Positions 1 to 11,029 of a stretch of DNA of 64,000 nt are shown one piece after another. The notes beneath the pieces were generated by a model. The model did no database searches. It was given only the letters and a program-made list of their open reading frames with translations, and was not told the origin of the DNA. The first letter of the stretch is position 1; each line of letters begins with the position of its first letter. The position numbers were made by a program, and so were the translations under genes. This DNA comes from Wyeomyia smithii (taxonomy: Eukaryota > Arthropoda > Insecta > Diptera > Culicidae), in the NCBI RefSeq assembly GCF_029784165.1, contig NC_073695.1, forward strand, positions 203,867,136 through 203,931,135. The letters run 5' to 3'.

Positions 1-2119
1 GAAAAAACTACTACCTCAGTCTTCTCCGGAGAGAATTCGATACCTAGCTGTAAAGCCCAAGCAGACAAATTGTCCAAGGTATCTTGCAATGGTCCTTGCA
101 AATCGGCAGCTTTGGCTCCTGTAACAGAGATTACACTGTCGTCTGCAAGTTGTCTTATCGTGCATGAATTTGCCAGACATTCGTCGATGTCATTTACATA
201 AAAGTTGTAAAGAAGGGGGCTTAAACATGAGCCCTGGGGAAGACCCATGTAGCTAATGCGAAAAGTTGCCAAATCGCCGTGCGTAAAATGCATGTGCTTT
301 TCGGACAACAAATTGTGCAAAAAATTGTTCAAAATTGGAGAAAATCCTTGTCGGTGAAGTTTACCCGAAAGAATGTCAATAGAAACGGAATCAAAAGCCC
401 CCTTAATGTCCAAGAACGCAGACGCCATTTGTTCTTTGCGAGCATACGCCAGCTTAATATCTGTTGAAAGCAACGCAAGACAATCATTCGTCCCTTTGGC
501 ACGGCGTAAGCCAAATTGAGTATCCGAGAGTAGGCCATTTGATTCGACCCAATGGTCTAAACGACGGAGTATCATTCTTTCCATCAATTTCCGGGTACAG
601 GATAGCATTGCAATCGGCCTATAAGAGTTGTGATCAGAAGCTGGTTTCCCTGGTTTTTGGATGGCGATCACCTTCACTTGCCTCCAATCCTGCGGTACAA
701 TGTTTTGCTCCAGGAACTTATTAAACAAGTTCAACAAGCGCCTCTTGGAATTGCTGGGTAGATTCTTCAACAAGTTGAATTTGATTCTATCTAACCCAGG
801 CGCGTTATTGTTACAGGACAGGAGGGCAACTGAAAATTCTGCCATCGTAAAAGGTGATTGTATCGCGTCGTGGCCCGGAGACGCATCGCGAACAATGTTT
901 TGCGCAGGAACAGAGTCCGGACATACTTTCCTGGCAAAATCAAATATCCACCGACTTGAAGACTCCTCGCTTTCGTTGATCGTTACGCGATTCCGCATTC
1001 TTCGGGCTGTGTTCCAAAGAGTGCTCATCGATGTCTCCCTCGACGTCTCGTTCACGAACCGACGCCAATATCCGCGTTTCTTTGCTTTGGCCAGGCTTTT
1101 AAGCTTGGTATTAAGCTCCGAATACCGTATATAGTCGTCGGATATACCTCCCTTCTGGAAGGCCAAAAACGCGTCGGATCTTTGCGTGTAGACATCGGAG
1201 CACTCTTTGTCCCACCACGGAGTTGGAGGCCGCTCTTTGATCGTTACGCCGGGATATTCCTTCGTTTGAGCTTGCAACGCGTCGTCGAGGATTAAGCCCG
1301 CGAGGAGGTTGTATTCTTCAAGTGGTGGGTGATGTTGAATCGACTCGACCGCTTTTGAAATCATTTCCTCGTATAACTGCCAATCGACATTCCGTGTGAG
1401 GTCATACGGAATGTCAATTGGTCACATGCGAGTTGAACCGTTAGTAATTGAAATAAGAATAGGCAGATGGTCGCTACCGTGAGGATCGAGGATTACCTTC
1501 CATGTGCAATCCAACCGTAGCGACGTCAAACATAAGGATAGATTCAAAGCGCTTGGGCGCGCTGGAGGTTTCGGGATACGTGTCATTTCACCGTTGTTCA
1601 AAATAGTCATGTCGAAGTCATCGCAAAGGTTATAGATTAAAGAGGAGCGGTTATCATCGTAGGGGGAACCCCAAGCCACACCATGAGAGTTGAAGTCTCC
1701 CAAAATCAAACGTGGCGAGGGTAGAAGTTCTATTAAATCAAAGAGCAACCGTTGCCCAACCTGTGCACTGGGAGGAATATATATTGAGGCAATACAAAGC
1801 TCTTTACCTTGTATTGTCATTTGACATGCGACAACTTCGATGCCTGGAATCGAGGGGAGGTTAATACGATAGAAAGAATAGCACTTTTTAATCCCTAAAA
1901 TATTCCTCCATATAGGGTGTCTCGATCAAGGCGAATAATATTAAAATCATGGAAGTTGAGATCAATATTTGAAGTAAGCCAAGTTTCACAAAGGGAAAAT
2001 GCATCGCATTTGTTTCTATTTATTTAAACTTTAAATGAATCCATTTTTGGTAAAATACTTCTACTATTCCACTGTAAGACAGAGATAGAATCCTTCGTAT
2101 ACGCAGATGAATTAGGCAT
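1..2119 (-). pseudogene. I-clade ORF2 (endonuclease + reverse transcriptase), disabled, partial
   Basis: The ancestral start is probably the ATG at 2119-2117, which overlaps the reconstructed ORF1 stop (2114-2112). The N-terminal APE-type endonuclease is recognisable from VLQWNSRS, then LILGDFNSHGVAWGS and GSDHLPILIS (open stretch 1422-1820). The reverse transcriptase follows through TQFGLRRAKGT, FLDIKGAFDSV and GLPQGSCLSPLLYNFYV to RQLADDSVIS near 135-165, where the catalytic box is LADD. Damage: an in-frame TAA near 2025 and a TAG near 1900 with a frameshift beside it. A single TGA at 1422-1424 also interrupts the frame, which is otherwise open from there to position 1. The 3' part of the protein lies outside the window. 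The product, if intact, would nick target DNA and reverse-transcribe the element RNA. Confidence 0.8.
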
Positions 2120-3487
2120 CGAAGGATACAATCGCTGCAAGGAGGGGCCATTGGGCAGTCAACTGCTTCAAAAATGATCTAACTGTTGGGAGGAATGCTG
2201 TAAGAAAAATTTTAATTGGATCGGGTACATTGAAAGTTTCAAAAATCCAGTCCACAATGTCAGAAAATTTCACTAATCCACAGTTTGTTTCATCAACTGG
2301 GAGTGCAAAAGGAACAACTGGGGTTTTAGATGTTTCTGGCAGTGCTGGGAACTCCTTCTGGGACTTTAACTTTGCAAGCCCAGGAGGAGTTTGCTTCGGT
2401 TTTTCGCAGCACTGTTTGGTTTGTTCGTAACTTTCATTTCACTTTGGGAAATCTTAGGACCTTTTCGGGGAAGTTTAGGAGAGGAAATATTTTTCCTCTT
2501 TCTAGACGCCCCAGGATTGGCATAAGTTGTTCCCGCTGGTGAATCGTCAGAATCGGTTTCATCAGAGGACAACAGATCGAAGGGGTTCGATGTTATGGTC
2601 GAAGTGGTCACAGTCTTCTTCAGCATCTCAGCGTAAGATCGCTTTGAACGCTCCTTAAGTGACCGCTTGATTTTATCTCTGCGCTGCATGTACACCGGGC
2701 ATGTGGAGCGCTCATGCTGATTTTCCCCGCAGTGAATACATTTTTCAGCATTTACACTGCAAGAATCGTCCGCATGAGTTTCTCCACACTTGCTACATCG
2801 TGCCTTATTGCAGCAGTAGGCGGCTGTGTGGCCTAGCTGCTTGCAACTGGTGCAATTCATAACACGGGGTACATACAATCGCACAGGCAGACGAACCCGA
2901 TCGATCGAGACGTGGCTAGGGAGAGCAGATCCGGCAAACGTAACACGAAACGAGTCTGACGGAGTGTACACTTTTGTGCCGTTGGCAAGAGACACAGACC
3001 GCAATTGCTTGCAATCTATGATCTTTACTTTTACGTCGTGACACAAAGCATTTTTGAAGCAGCCAAAACCGCTTGCCAAGATACACTCGACCGACAGACT
3101 CGAATCGGTTATGACACCGTCGATCTGCACGTCTCGTGCGGGTATATAAACGCGATACTCGCGTGTGAAAGGCTCGGAGCGAGCAATAGCGTTGGCCTGT
3201 TCCAGGTCGCTGACCACGACACGGAGCTTGTTGGGTCTGACCTTGGAGATTTCGGTCACGGCCTTGTACCCCTCCGTCAGGTCTTTCGAAATCTGCAGGA
3301 TGTTTAACGGTTTCGATTTTGGTCCTGCTTTTGGCCGAAAGAAAACAGTAAAGCTGCCCTGAGATCCGTCCGGGTAAAGCCTGGGGCGAGGGGGGACTGG
3401 AGAATTAACAGAGGAAGGGTTGGCAGGAGGAACAGGGTCGGAGGGGTTCGGGGATGGTGGCACGGGAGGCGAGGGATCTACATCCAT
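2112..3487 (-). pseudogene. I-clade ORF1 (gag-like nucleic-acid binding protein), frameshifted near 3' end
   Basis: The ATG at 3487 opens MDVDPSPPVPPS and runs 373 codons to a stop at 2366. The N-terminus is proline-rich. Three CCHC knuckles lie in the middle (CTSCKQLGHTAAYC, CSKCGETHADDSC, CIHCGENQHERSTC), followed by a basic, serine-rich region. The reading frame then shifts: from roughly 2430 another minus frame continues for about 100 codons through KFSDIVDWIFETFNV and FLKQLTAQWPLLAAIVSFDA, stopping at 2112. I infer that this is the original C-terminus and that a small indel near 2400-2450 cut it off. The product would coat element RNA to form a ribonucleoprotein. The ancestral stop overlaps the ORF2 ATG as ATGCCTAA. 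Confidence 0.75.
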
Positions 3488-3880
3488 CGCGCTAAATCTA
3501 GCGCACTAGCGCCGACAGAACACGTACCTCTTTACTTCTCCTTTCAGCAGGGTTGGTTGTCCGAACGGTCGAAGCTGCAGCCGTTACAGCCAGCAGCACC
3601 AATACAGCAGCTCCAAACAGCCACCAGCAGCGAGCCGGGTGTGTGATCACTCAGCACAGCGACACAACTCGCTGTCAACTGTTGGCTTCTTCTTTTTCCT
3701 CCTTTGTGTTGAGATTCTCGTCCACTGCTGTAGTACAAATCACTTAGCAGCCAAATCGGCTTACGCACCAGCAAACAGCCACGATGCGAAACAGTTGCAC
3801 AAAGGCGGGCGACCTTGAACCTTCACTCGACCAGGCAAACAATGCCAACACTTGCTCGCGCGTCTTTTGTTTTATATTCT

Positions 3881-5000
3881 ATCGGAGCGATCACCAAACA
3901 CGTCCGATACTGATGCGTGTTCGGCATAGAATGAGGTCAATATTTTCATGTGTCGAATTTGTGTTAAAGTCAATTGTATGAATTTTATAATTTGGTAGCT
4001 GAAAATGCTTCGAAATCTTCCGCATGAAGAGGCTAAAGAAGCTTAAGATGTTAAAAAAAAGTGAAGGATTTGAACACTGAGCAAATATTTTGACAAAATT
4101 ATCCGAGCATCAATAATAATAAATACGAAGTGTCGCTCGTTAAACTGGGATTAGAAGGTAGTTAAGTATGAAAAAACCCATAATCAGCGAATAATAAAAT
4201 TCGGGTGTTGAAAACATGCCTATAATGTAATTCAACAATCATCGACAAGCGGGAAAATTCAAAATTGCTAACGATGAGAACCCTAAACATGTCGTATTAG
4301 ACACTTACAAGAAAAAGTGTTAAATTAGAAGCAAAAGTTCATTTGTGTTGTAAATCTGTAATAGAATAAGACGCTTAAATATAATGAGGCATAAACTGTG
4401 AAACCTTATTATAGTTGTAGCACTGTCAGAATATTAAATGTTGTGCGGAAAACTTTGTTAGAGTGCTAGGGAGAAAATTAATAAAATTCATTTTGGATGC
4501 ATTAAGAGAAATTGATTAGATTGGATGGTAAAATTCTTGAAGATTGATAAGTGATAAAATAAATGAAAGATATACTCATTTTCCAGAGATCCATATCCAT
4601 ATTTTTAAAGTAAGGAAACGATCTGCTACTTTAAAACTGAAACTTCTGGATATTATCTCTAATATTTATCTTGAAAAATCATTTCGTCCTAGTGCCAATT
4701 ATGTCCCTACTTCTTCTGAATGTATCCAAAGCTGTTCGTTATAGTTTAGCTCTGGTAGCATTTTATGTGACAGGCCGTTGCTAAATGAGCCCATTCAGCC
4801 AACCACCCGATCTTGTAGAGTGATATATACCCATGATAGAGAACGTCCTTTAATCAGATTAGAACTTTTAAATAAGTCTAGTCATAATAGCTAATTATCC
4901 AAACCCAAACATGACTGTCCAGGAAGCAGTTTATTTATCATCATTTTCTCTCTTCCGCTCAAGCGTTCAAACATATCAGCTAGTAAATTTCATTTTCGAA
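3881..5000. other. AT-rich non-coding stretch, nothing supported
   Basis: No ORF with recognisable content, no inverted repeats and no tandem arrays stand out. The base composition is strongly AT-rich compared with the retrotransposon to its left. Confidence 0.5.
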
Positions 5001-5104
5001 TTCCAAACTAAAAATCTAATTTCAGCAGAATGTGAACGTCGTTACCATATTTCACTCTAACAAGAACCACATTACGAGCGGACAGCACCAAATGATCTTC
5101 TCAT

Positions 5105-5345
5105 TCATTCGGTCTATAAAAAAACATACGCGGCCTTATATTCCAGTCCATCATCCTCATCAAGCGGCTCTTCACGAACGCGAGAAAAAACTCTTCGCTT
5201 CGGACTGGAGGAGATTGCTGTTGACCATCTATTCAAAGCGATTCTTGTCAGGTATAAAATTTCAAGTGTTTAGCTTGCGTTCGGCAGCCACCATCCGTCC
5301 GGCGCAAGCCAGGATCGCATCAACGATAAATTCGGAGTGAAGTTC
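5105..5345 (+). promoter_or_regulatory. Possible TATA-containing promoter segment
   Basis: Two TATA-like boxes, CTATAAAA near 5114 and GTATAAAAT near 5251, lie in a more GC-balanced block than the surroundings. The second is followed by TTTAGCTTGCGTTCGGCAGC, which resembles the spacing of an arthropod core promoter, though no exact initiator match is seen. No coding exon follows that I recognise, so this could equally be a chance match or part of an unrecognised repeat. Confidence 0.25.
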
Positions 5346-5450
5346 GTTCGGACGGTGTAGTCGAAAAAGACGGTGATTATTACATGGGTGGCAACGATTG
5401 TTCAACTGAGGCATAATGGACAATCATCGCCTAAAGGGGAACAATCATTA

Positions 5451-6527
5451 GCATTCATCCATTCAAGAGAAATCGTTAAAAAAAAGTGACGGCGGAAAAT
5501 CGGCCCCGGAATGGGTCACTTTCTTCTCTAGCCCCGGCTCTGCGAGAATGCGACATCGGCCAGTGTCCAGTCGCGATGAACCACGCCGGGGATGATGGAA
5601 AGAAGGCTCGTGGAGTTGAGTGTGGCGCTTTTGTTTTTTTTTTATGAACAAACAAAACTCGCCAAGGCGCAGACGGTGAAGAATCTACTCGTTTTAACTG
5701 GAGTGAAGTACTTCGTCGTCGTGATGTTAATTTTCTCCCCAACAAGCTTCCCGCCCATAAATTATAATTAAAATGTTAATTTTTGACGTGACACCACCTT
5801 TTCGGGATGATGATCGCGGCTGATCATGTGGTGATTTTGATCGGCTGCATGTTGTCAGTTGAACACAATTGGATTACTTATACAGAACCCGGACGAACGA
5901 GGTGTCGTGGGGTGTGTGAATTTGCTTCATTGAATTTAAATTTCGCTGGTTAGTATTCCGGTTCGTGACGAACATTAGCCGCATTCTTAGGCTGCATTCA
6001 TTTTTTTCAGACGTGATTAAAAAAAGGCTACTATCGGGTGTGGCGGCGTCTTCCAATGCGTTGCAACCGGTTCGATTCTCATGGCGTGGAATATCGATAA
6101 ACCGAGGAAGATTACTGCAGACGTTACAATAAAGTCTTTGAAAAATGGTGTTACAATTTTAGGGCTTTAGGTGGCGTTGAAGTAACGGGTACAACCGTCA
6201 GTTCAATCAGCATGCAACTGGGGACTTCTTTGGGCAGTTTGTATGATTCCTAATCCGAAGCACGCAAGAAAAGAGCTAGAAATACATGTTCAAACTAATA
6301 AAAATACATTGTTTACTGTTAGTTGGTCAATTCATTTTGAATATTAGCTTTTAAAATGACATCTTAGACTAAAGAAGCCCTAAATCAATGTTCGTTAACG
6401 TAGTTCCATAGAAAAAATTGGTAATTTATTTTTGATTTGACAAGTCTCAATCACGGATAATTTTTTAACCATTTGAACAAGTCCTTTTTAGTGGGTTTTA
6501 TTTATAACTTATTTTATACTGAATCAT
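5451..6527. other. Non-coding stretch, nothing supported
   Basis: No recognisable coding, repeat or RNA gene. A B-box-like GGTTCGATTC at about 6069 has no matching A-box or cloverleaf around it. The stretch ends at the 13-bp duplication that flanks the Juan-like element. Confidence 0.4.
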
Positions 6528-6769
6528 AAACCAATTATTTTTTTTTTTAAGGGGGGATTTGTTAGTAGCTTAAGTATTTATGATAAATATTAGTAAATAA
6601 TGAGTATGTGTGTCCAATCACAAATGGTGACTTCTCAACACTGTTAGAAATTTGTAATTTTAATTGTTAGGATTTGTTTGCTTTCGCAATTAGGACTTAT
6701 CATTCGTAGGGATTTAAACCTACTTGTCAGGAAAGGGGAAGTAAACTTACAACTAACTTAATTGCTAAC

Positions 6770-9430
6770 TTATTGGCTATAAAGAGAGCTTATCGTAGCA
6801 ATTGAGGATTGCAACGATTTTTGTCGAAAATTGTTAATAATTCTATTTGACATAGCTTCTAATGGTTCAACACCAGTAAGTCTATGTTATTCGAGTGTAC
6901 CAAACCAAGGAGGACGCTTCAAAATCATTTTCAGAATTTTATTCTGAATCCTTTGGAGCGTTTTCTTCCTTGTTGAACAGCAACTTGACCAGATCGGTAC
7001 AGCATAAAGCATTGCTGGTCTGAAAATTTGTTTGTAAATCAAAAGTTTGTTCTTTAAACAAAGTTTAGAATTCCTGTTAATGAGAGGATATAAACATCTC
7101 GTATATTTGATGCACTTGGTTTGTATACTCTCAATGTGCTCTTTGAAAATAAGTTTTTTATCATAAATTAGTCCCAAGTACTTAACCTTGTCGGACCAAC
7201 TTAAAATAACCCCATTCATCTTGACAACGTGATTATTGTTTGGCTTGAGGAAAGAAGCCCTAGGCTTATGCGGAAAAATTATCATTTGAGTTTTAGAAGC
7301 ATTGGGAGAGATTTTCCACTTTTGCAAGTAGGAAGAAAAAATATCTAAACTTTTCTGCAATCGACTGCATATGACACGAAGACTTTTTCCTTTTACGGAA
7401 ATGCTTGTGTCATCGCAGAACAATGACTTTGTGCATCCTGGAGGCAAATCAGGAAGATCTGAAGTGAATATGTTGTACAGGACTGGACCCAAGACTGAAC
7501 CTTGAGGCACACCTGCTCTGACAGGAAATCTATCAGATTTTGAATTCTGATAGACAACCTGCAGAGTTCGATCAGAAAGATAATTTTTTAAAATTTTGAT
7601 TAGGAAAATTGGAAAATTAAAAGTTTGCAATTTCGCAATCAAACCTTTATGCCAAACACTGTCGAATGCTTTTTCTATGTCTAAAAGAGCAGCTCCAGTG
7701 GAATAACCTTCAGATTTGTTAGCTCGTAGCATATTAGTAACTCTGAGCAATTGATGAGTTGTGGAATGCCCATGGCGAAATCCAAACTGTTCATTTGCAA
7801 AAATTGAATTTTCGTTGATGTGTGACATCATTCTGTTAACAATAATTCTCTCAAACAGTTTACTTATTGAAGAAAGCAGACTGATTGGTCGATAACTTGA
7901 AACTTCTGCTGGGTTCTTATCCGGTTTTAAAATTGGAGTAATTTTTGCATTTTTCCATAATTTGGGAAAATATGCAATTTTGAAGCAGCAATTGAAAATT
8001 TTCACTAAAAATTCCATTGTGCTCTCAGGGAGATGTTTGATTAGTATATTAAAGATTCCATCGTCACCAGGTGCTTTCATATTTTTGAAATTTTTAATAA
8101 TTGATTTAATCTCATTCAAGTTAGTTTCAATTATTTCTGCAGGTAAAAAATTCTGGGAAGAAATTAAATCAAATTGACGTGTGACTTCATTTTCAATTGG
8201 ACTCACAGAATTCAAATTTGAGTTATGAACACTCTCAAACTGCTGAGCAAGTCTTTGAGCCTTTTGTTCATTGGATACAAGAAAACGTTCACCATCTTTT
8301 AAAACTGGAATAGGCTTTGAAGGTTTCTTAAGAATCTTCGACAGCTTCCAAAATGGTTTTGAATATGGTTTCAATTTTTCAACTTTAGTCTCAAAATTTT
8401 GATTTCTCAGAAGAGTAAATCTATGTTTAATCTCTTTCTGTAAATCTTTATAAATAGTTTTAAAAACAGGGTCACGAGAACGTTGATATTGACGTCTGCG
8501 GACATTTTTCAAACGAATTAGAAGTTGAAGATTTTCGTCAATTATTGATGAATCAAATTTCACTTGAGCCTTTGGAACAGAATAATTCCTGGCATCAACA
8601 ATTGCACATTTTAATGCTTCCAAAGCGGAATCAATATTCACTTCGTTTTGCAAATCAAGCTCATTATTGAAATTTCTCTCAATATGAGTTTTGTATCTTT
8701 CCCAATTAGCCTTGTTATAATTAAAAACAGAGCTCATAGGGTTTAAAACTGATTCATGTGATAAAGAAAAAGTTATTGGAAGATGGTCAGAATCAAAGTC
8801 AGCATGTGTGATCAAATCACTACATACATGACTTTGATCTGTTAGCACCAAATCAATTGTTGAAGGGTTTCTTACAGAAGAAAAGCATGTAGGACTATTC
8901 GGAGACAAAATAGAATAGTATCCTGAAGAACAATCATTGAATAAAATTTTGCCATTGGAATTACTTTGAGAATTATTCCATGAACGATGTTTAGCGTTAA
9001 AATCGCCGATTATAAAAAATTTCGAACGATTTCTGGTGAGTTTTTGTAAATCACCTTCAAAATAATTTTTGTGCTCGCGTGTGCATTGAAATGGTAAATA
9101 TGCTGCGGCAATAAATAAAATCCCAAGTTCAGTTTGAACTTCAATTCCCAAAGTTTCAATAACTTTCGTCTCAAGATGGGGAAGAGCACGATGCTTGATT
9201 CGGCGATGAATAACAATTGCAACTCCACCGCCGGAACCCTGAATCCTATCATATCTATGAACCACGTAATTGGGATCATATTTTAATTTTATGTTAGGTT
9301 TCAAAAATGTTTCAGTAATAATTGCAATATGCACATTATTTACTGTTAAAAAATTAAAAAGCTCATTCTCATTGGCCTTCAATGAGCGAGCATTCCAATT
9401 TAATATTTTAATTGTTTTATTTAAAATCAT
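6770..9430 (-). pseudogene. Juan-like ORF2 (endonuclease-reverse transcriptase) with premature stop
   Basis: The first in-frame ATG is at 9430 (MILNKTIKILNW), 10 nt after the ORF1 stop; the open frame itself reaches back to 9454. Numbering from 9454, the endonuclease has NWNARS near residue 19, IITETF near 45, IGDFNAKHRSW near 149 and SDHLPI near 222. The reverse transcriptase has SSYRPISLLSSISKLFERI near 520, NEQFGFRHGHSTTHQ near 555, LLDIEKAFDSVWHKG near 591, AGVPQGSVLGPVLYNI near 647 and the catalytic box FCDD near 679 (about 7411-7422). A TAA at 6889-6887 ends the frame after WFGTLE. The same frame continues with HRLTGVEPLEAMSN and stops at 6772-6770, so 38 conserved-looking residues are lost. 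The enzyme would carry out target-primed reverse transcription. Confidence 0.9.
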
Positions 9431-9440
9431 TGCTAAATTT

Positions 9441-10739
9441 TTAATTAGAAACAATTTTAATAGTAAAATTTGTGCCTATTTGAATGGCTTCAAACATTGA
9501 TTTTGCCTGCAACATGGCGTTCATAAGATCGAACATTGCCTGTTGCAAAAAAGAAAGTTTACCTGCCGTAATAGGCCCCAGGCAGTTGACATTAGAAAAA
9601 ATATTTTCGGCAGCAATATTAGCTGGAGTAATAGGTGTACAATTATTTTCTAGCGTGTTTCGCTTACCTATATTAACGGTCATTTTCGAACTACCAACAC
9701 TAGGCGGTATAATGTTCGAACTACCTGTAACCTGTGCATAAGTTAAACGGGTATGCAAAGGAGTAGGTAAACTATGCGTCACTGGTACGCTTGGAGAATT
9801 TTGTTTTGAAGTTGGTTTTAATTGAGAAATTGAATTTTGTTTACCTTGCCTTGCCTTAACAATTGCTAAACGGACTGGGCATTGATAAAAATTCGACATA
9901 TGGTTGCCGTTACAATTCGCACAGCGAAAATTTTTACTCTCTTTCACAGGACATGTGTCCTTTTTGTGAGAAGAGTCTCCACAATTAAGACATTTTTGGT
10001 CCATGTTACAGAATTTGGAACCATGGCCATAACGTTGGCAAGTACGGCATTGGATGATATGCTTTTCACCTCCGCCATACTTCCTATAAATTTCCCACTT
10101 TACACGCACATTATACAAAGCATGTGCTTTTTCAAAAAAATTTAAGTTGTTAACCTCATTGCGGTTAAAATGAATTAAATAATTAACAAGGGAAATTCCA
10201 GTTCTCTGACTGTTTTCGCCTCGTGATTTTTGTTTCATTAGAATTACTTGGGTAGGGGCTATGCCAAGTAAATCTGTTAAAGTAAGTTTGATCTCATCAA
10301 CGGTTTGATCGTTGGTGAGACCTTTCAAGACAACCTTGAACGGCTTGGCGTTCTTGGTGTCATATGTTAAAAATTTGTACATCTTGTCAGTTAAATACTG
10401 AACAAGACGATCACGACCCTTTACTGAGTCGGCTAATAAGCGACATTCACCTCTACGGCCAATTTGATAGGTAACTTTAACGTCAGAAACAAACGTTGAA
10501 AGTTCCTTTTTGAATATATTAAATTCAGAAGAAATAGTTACCACAATAGGTGGAACTTTCTCCTTTTTTAAAGATTTTATATTTTGTATCGTTTCATTAT
10601 TAATAACTTCCATTTCACCAGCTTCTTGCTCAGGCAAAATATCAAAAGGATTGTCACTACAGACACTCGAAGTGTCAGAAAGAGATGCTTCTCTTTTCCT
10701 CCCCGCAGCGATGCGAGGTTTCTTTTTCCGTCCAGCCAT
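9441..10739 (-). CDS. Juan-like ORF1, gag-like zinc-knuckle protein
   Basis: I choose the ATG at 10739 (MAGRKKKPRIAAGRKR) because the upstream in-frame codons of the longer frame lack an ATG and read as leader. The product is 432 residues. It has a very basic N-terminus, a central RNA-recognition-like region around GLTNDQTVDEIKLTL, and three knuckles: CRTCQRYGHGSKFC, CLNCGDSSHKKDTC and CANCNGNHMSNFYQC. The C-terminal tail is rich in S, T, P and Q and ends TIKIVSN. The frame is fully open. The protein would bind element RNA and form the particle that carries ORF2 protein to chromatin. It lies directly upstream of ORF2. Confidence 0.9.
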   Translation of the reverse strand: MAGRKKKPRIAAGRKREASLSDTSSVCSDNPFDILPEQEAGEMEVINNETIQNIKSLKKEKVPPIVVTISSEFNIFKKELSTFVSDVKVTYQIGRRGECRLLADSVKGRDRLVQYLTDKMYKFLTYDTKNAKPFKVVLKGLTNDQTVDEIKLTLTDLLGIAPTQVILMKQKSRGENSQRTGISLVNYLIHFNRNEVNNLNFFEKAHALYNVRVKWEIYRKYGGGEKHIIQCRTCQRYGHGSKFCNMDQKCLNCGDSSHKKDTCPVKESKNFRCANCNGNHMSNFYQCPVRLAIVKARQGKQNSISQLKPTSKQNSPSVPVTHSLPTPLHTRLTYAQVTGSSNIIPPSVGSSKMTVNIGKRNTLENNCTPITPANIAAENIFSNVNCLGPITAGKLSFLQQAMFDLMNAMLQAKSMFEAIQIGTNFTIKIVSN

Positions 10740-10954
10740 TTCAGGTGATACGAAAAAAGTTAAAACAAATGTTAAATTCAAAAGTAGGTAGTCTTGAGAA
10801 AGACTGATGGGAAATAACTTTCAGGTAGTCTTTAAAAGACACACTGACAAAACACAAACTTTGAAGCTATAGGCAGTCAAAGACCAGTCCACAAGCAACC
10901 GAAAAAACGTCTGATCTGTAGGACAGTTCAAGACGCACTGAAACCAATTATTTC

Positions 10955-10997
10955 ATGCGGCCAATCGCAAACGGTGACTTCTCAACTCTATTTCTTG
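10955..10997 (-). repeat. Short fragment resembling the Juan-like 3' UTR
   Basis: The string around CCAATCGCAAACGGTGAC, continuing TTCTCAAC, closely matches 6612-6640 inside the 3' UTR of the neighbouring Juan-like element. It lies just outside that element's duplicated target site, so it is probably a remnant of an older insertion. Confidence 0.45.
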
Positions 10998-11029
10998 ATT
11001 TAACCTTTAATAACTATATTTATTTTTTT

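Larger units (their letters stand above)
1..3880 (-). mobile_element. I-clade (MosquI-like) non-LTR retrotransposon, 3' end beyond window
   Basis: The minus strand reads, in order, a GC-rich 5' leader (about 3488-3880), a gag-like ORF1 with three zinc knuckles and an ORF2 with endonuclease then reverse transcriptase. ORF2 runs off the left edge, so the 3' tail and target duplication are not visible. The gag type and the ORF2 organisation match the I clade; MosquI is the known mosquito representative. The right boundary near 3880 is set only by the drop in GC and is approximate. The copy is dead because both ORFs are damaged, but the damage is light, so it is fairly young. Confidence 0.8.
6541..10940 (-). 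mobile_element. Near full-length Juan-like (Jockey clade) non-LTR retrotransposon
   Basis: The element is bounded by an exact 13-bp target duplication, aaaccaattattt, at 6528-6540 and 10941-10953. The poly(A) tail shows as a T-run at 6538-6548 on the plus strand, preceded in element orientation by CCCCCCTTA. From 5' to 3' on the minus strand it has a leader of about 200 bp, ORF1, ORF2 and a 3' UTR of about 230 bp. The 4.4-kb length and two-ORF layout agree with complete Jockey-clade elements. Protein features match Juan, which is abundant in aedine mosquitoes. One nonsense mutation in ORF2 is the only clear break. Confidence 0.92.
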
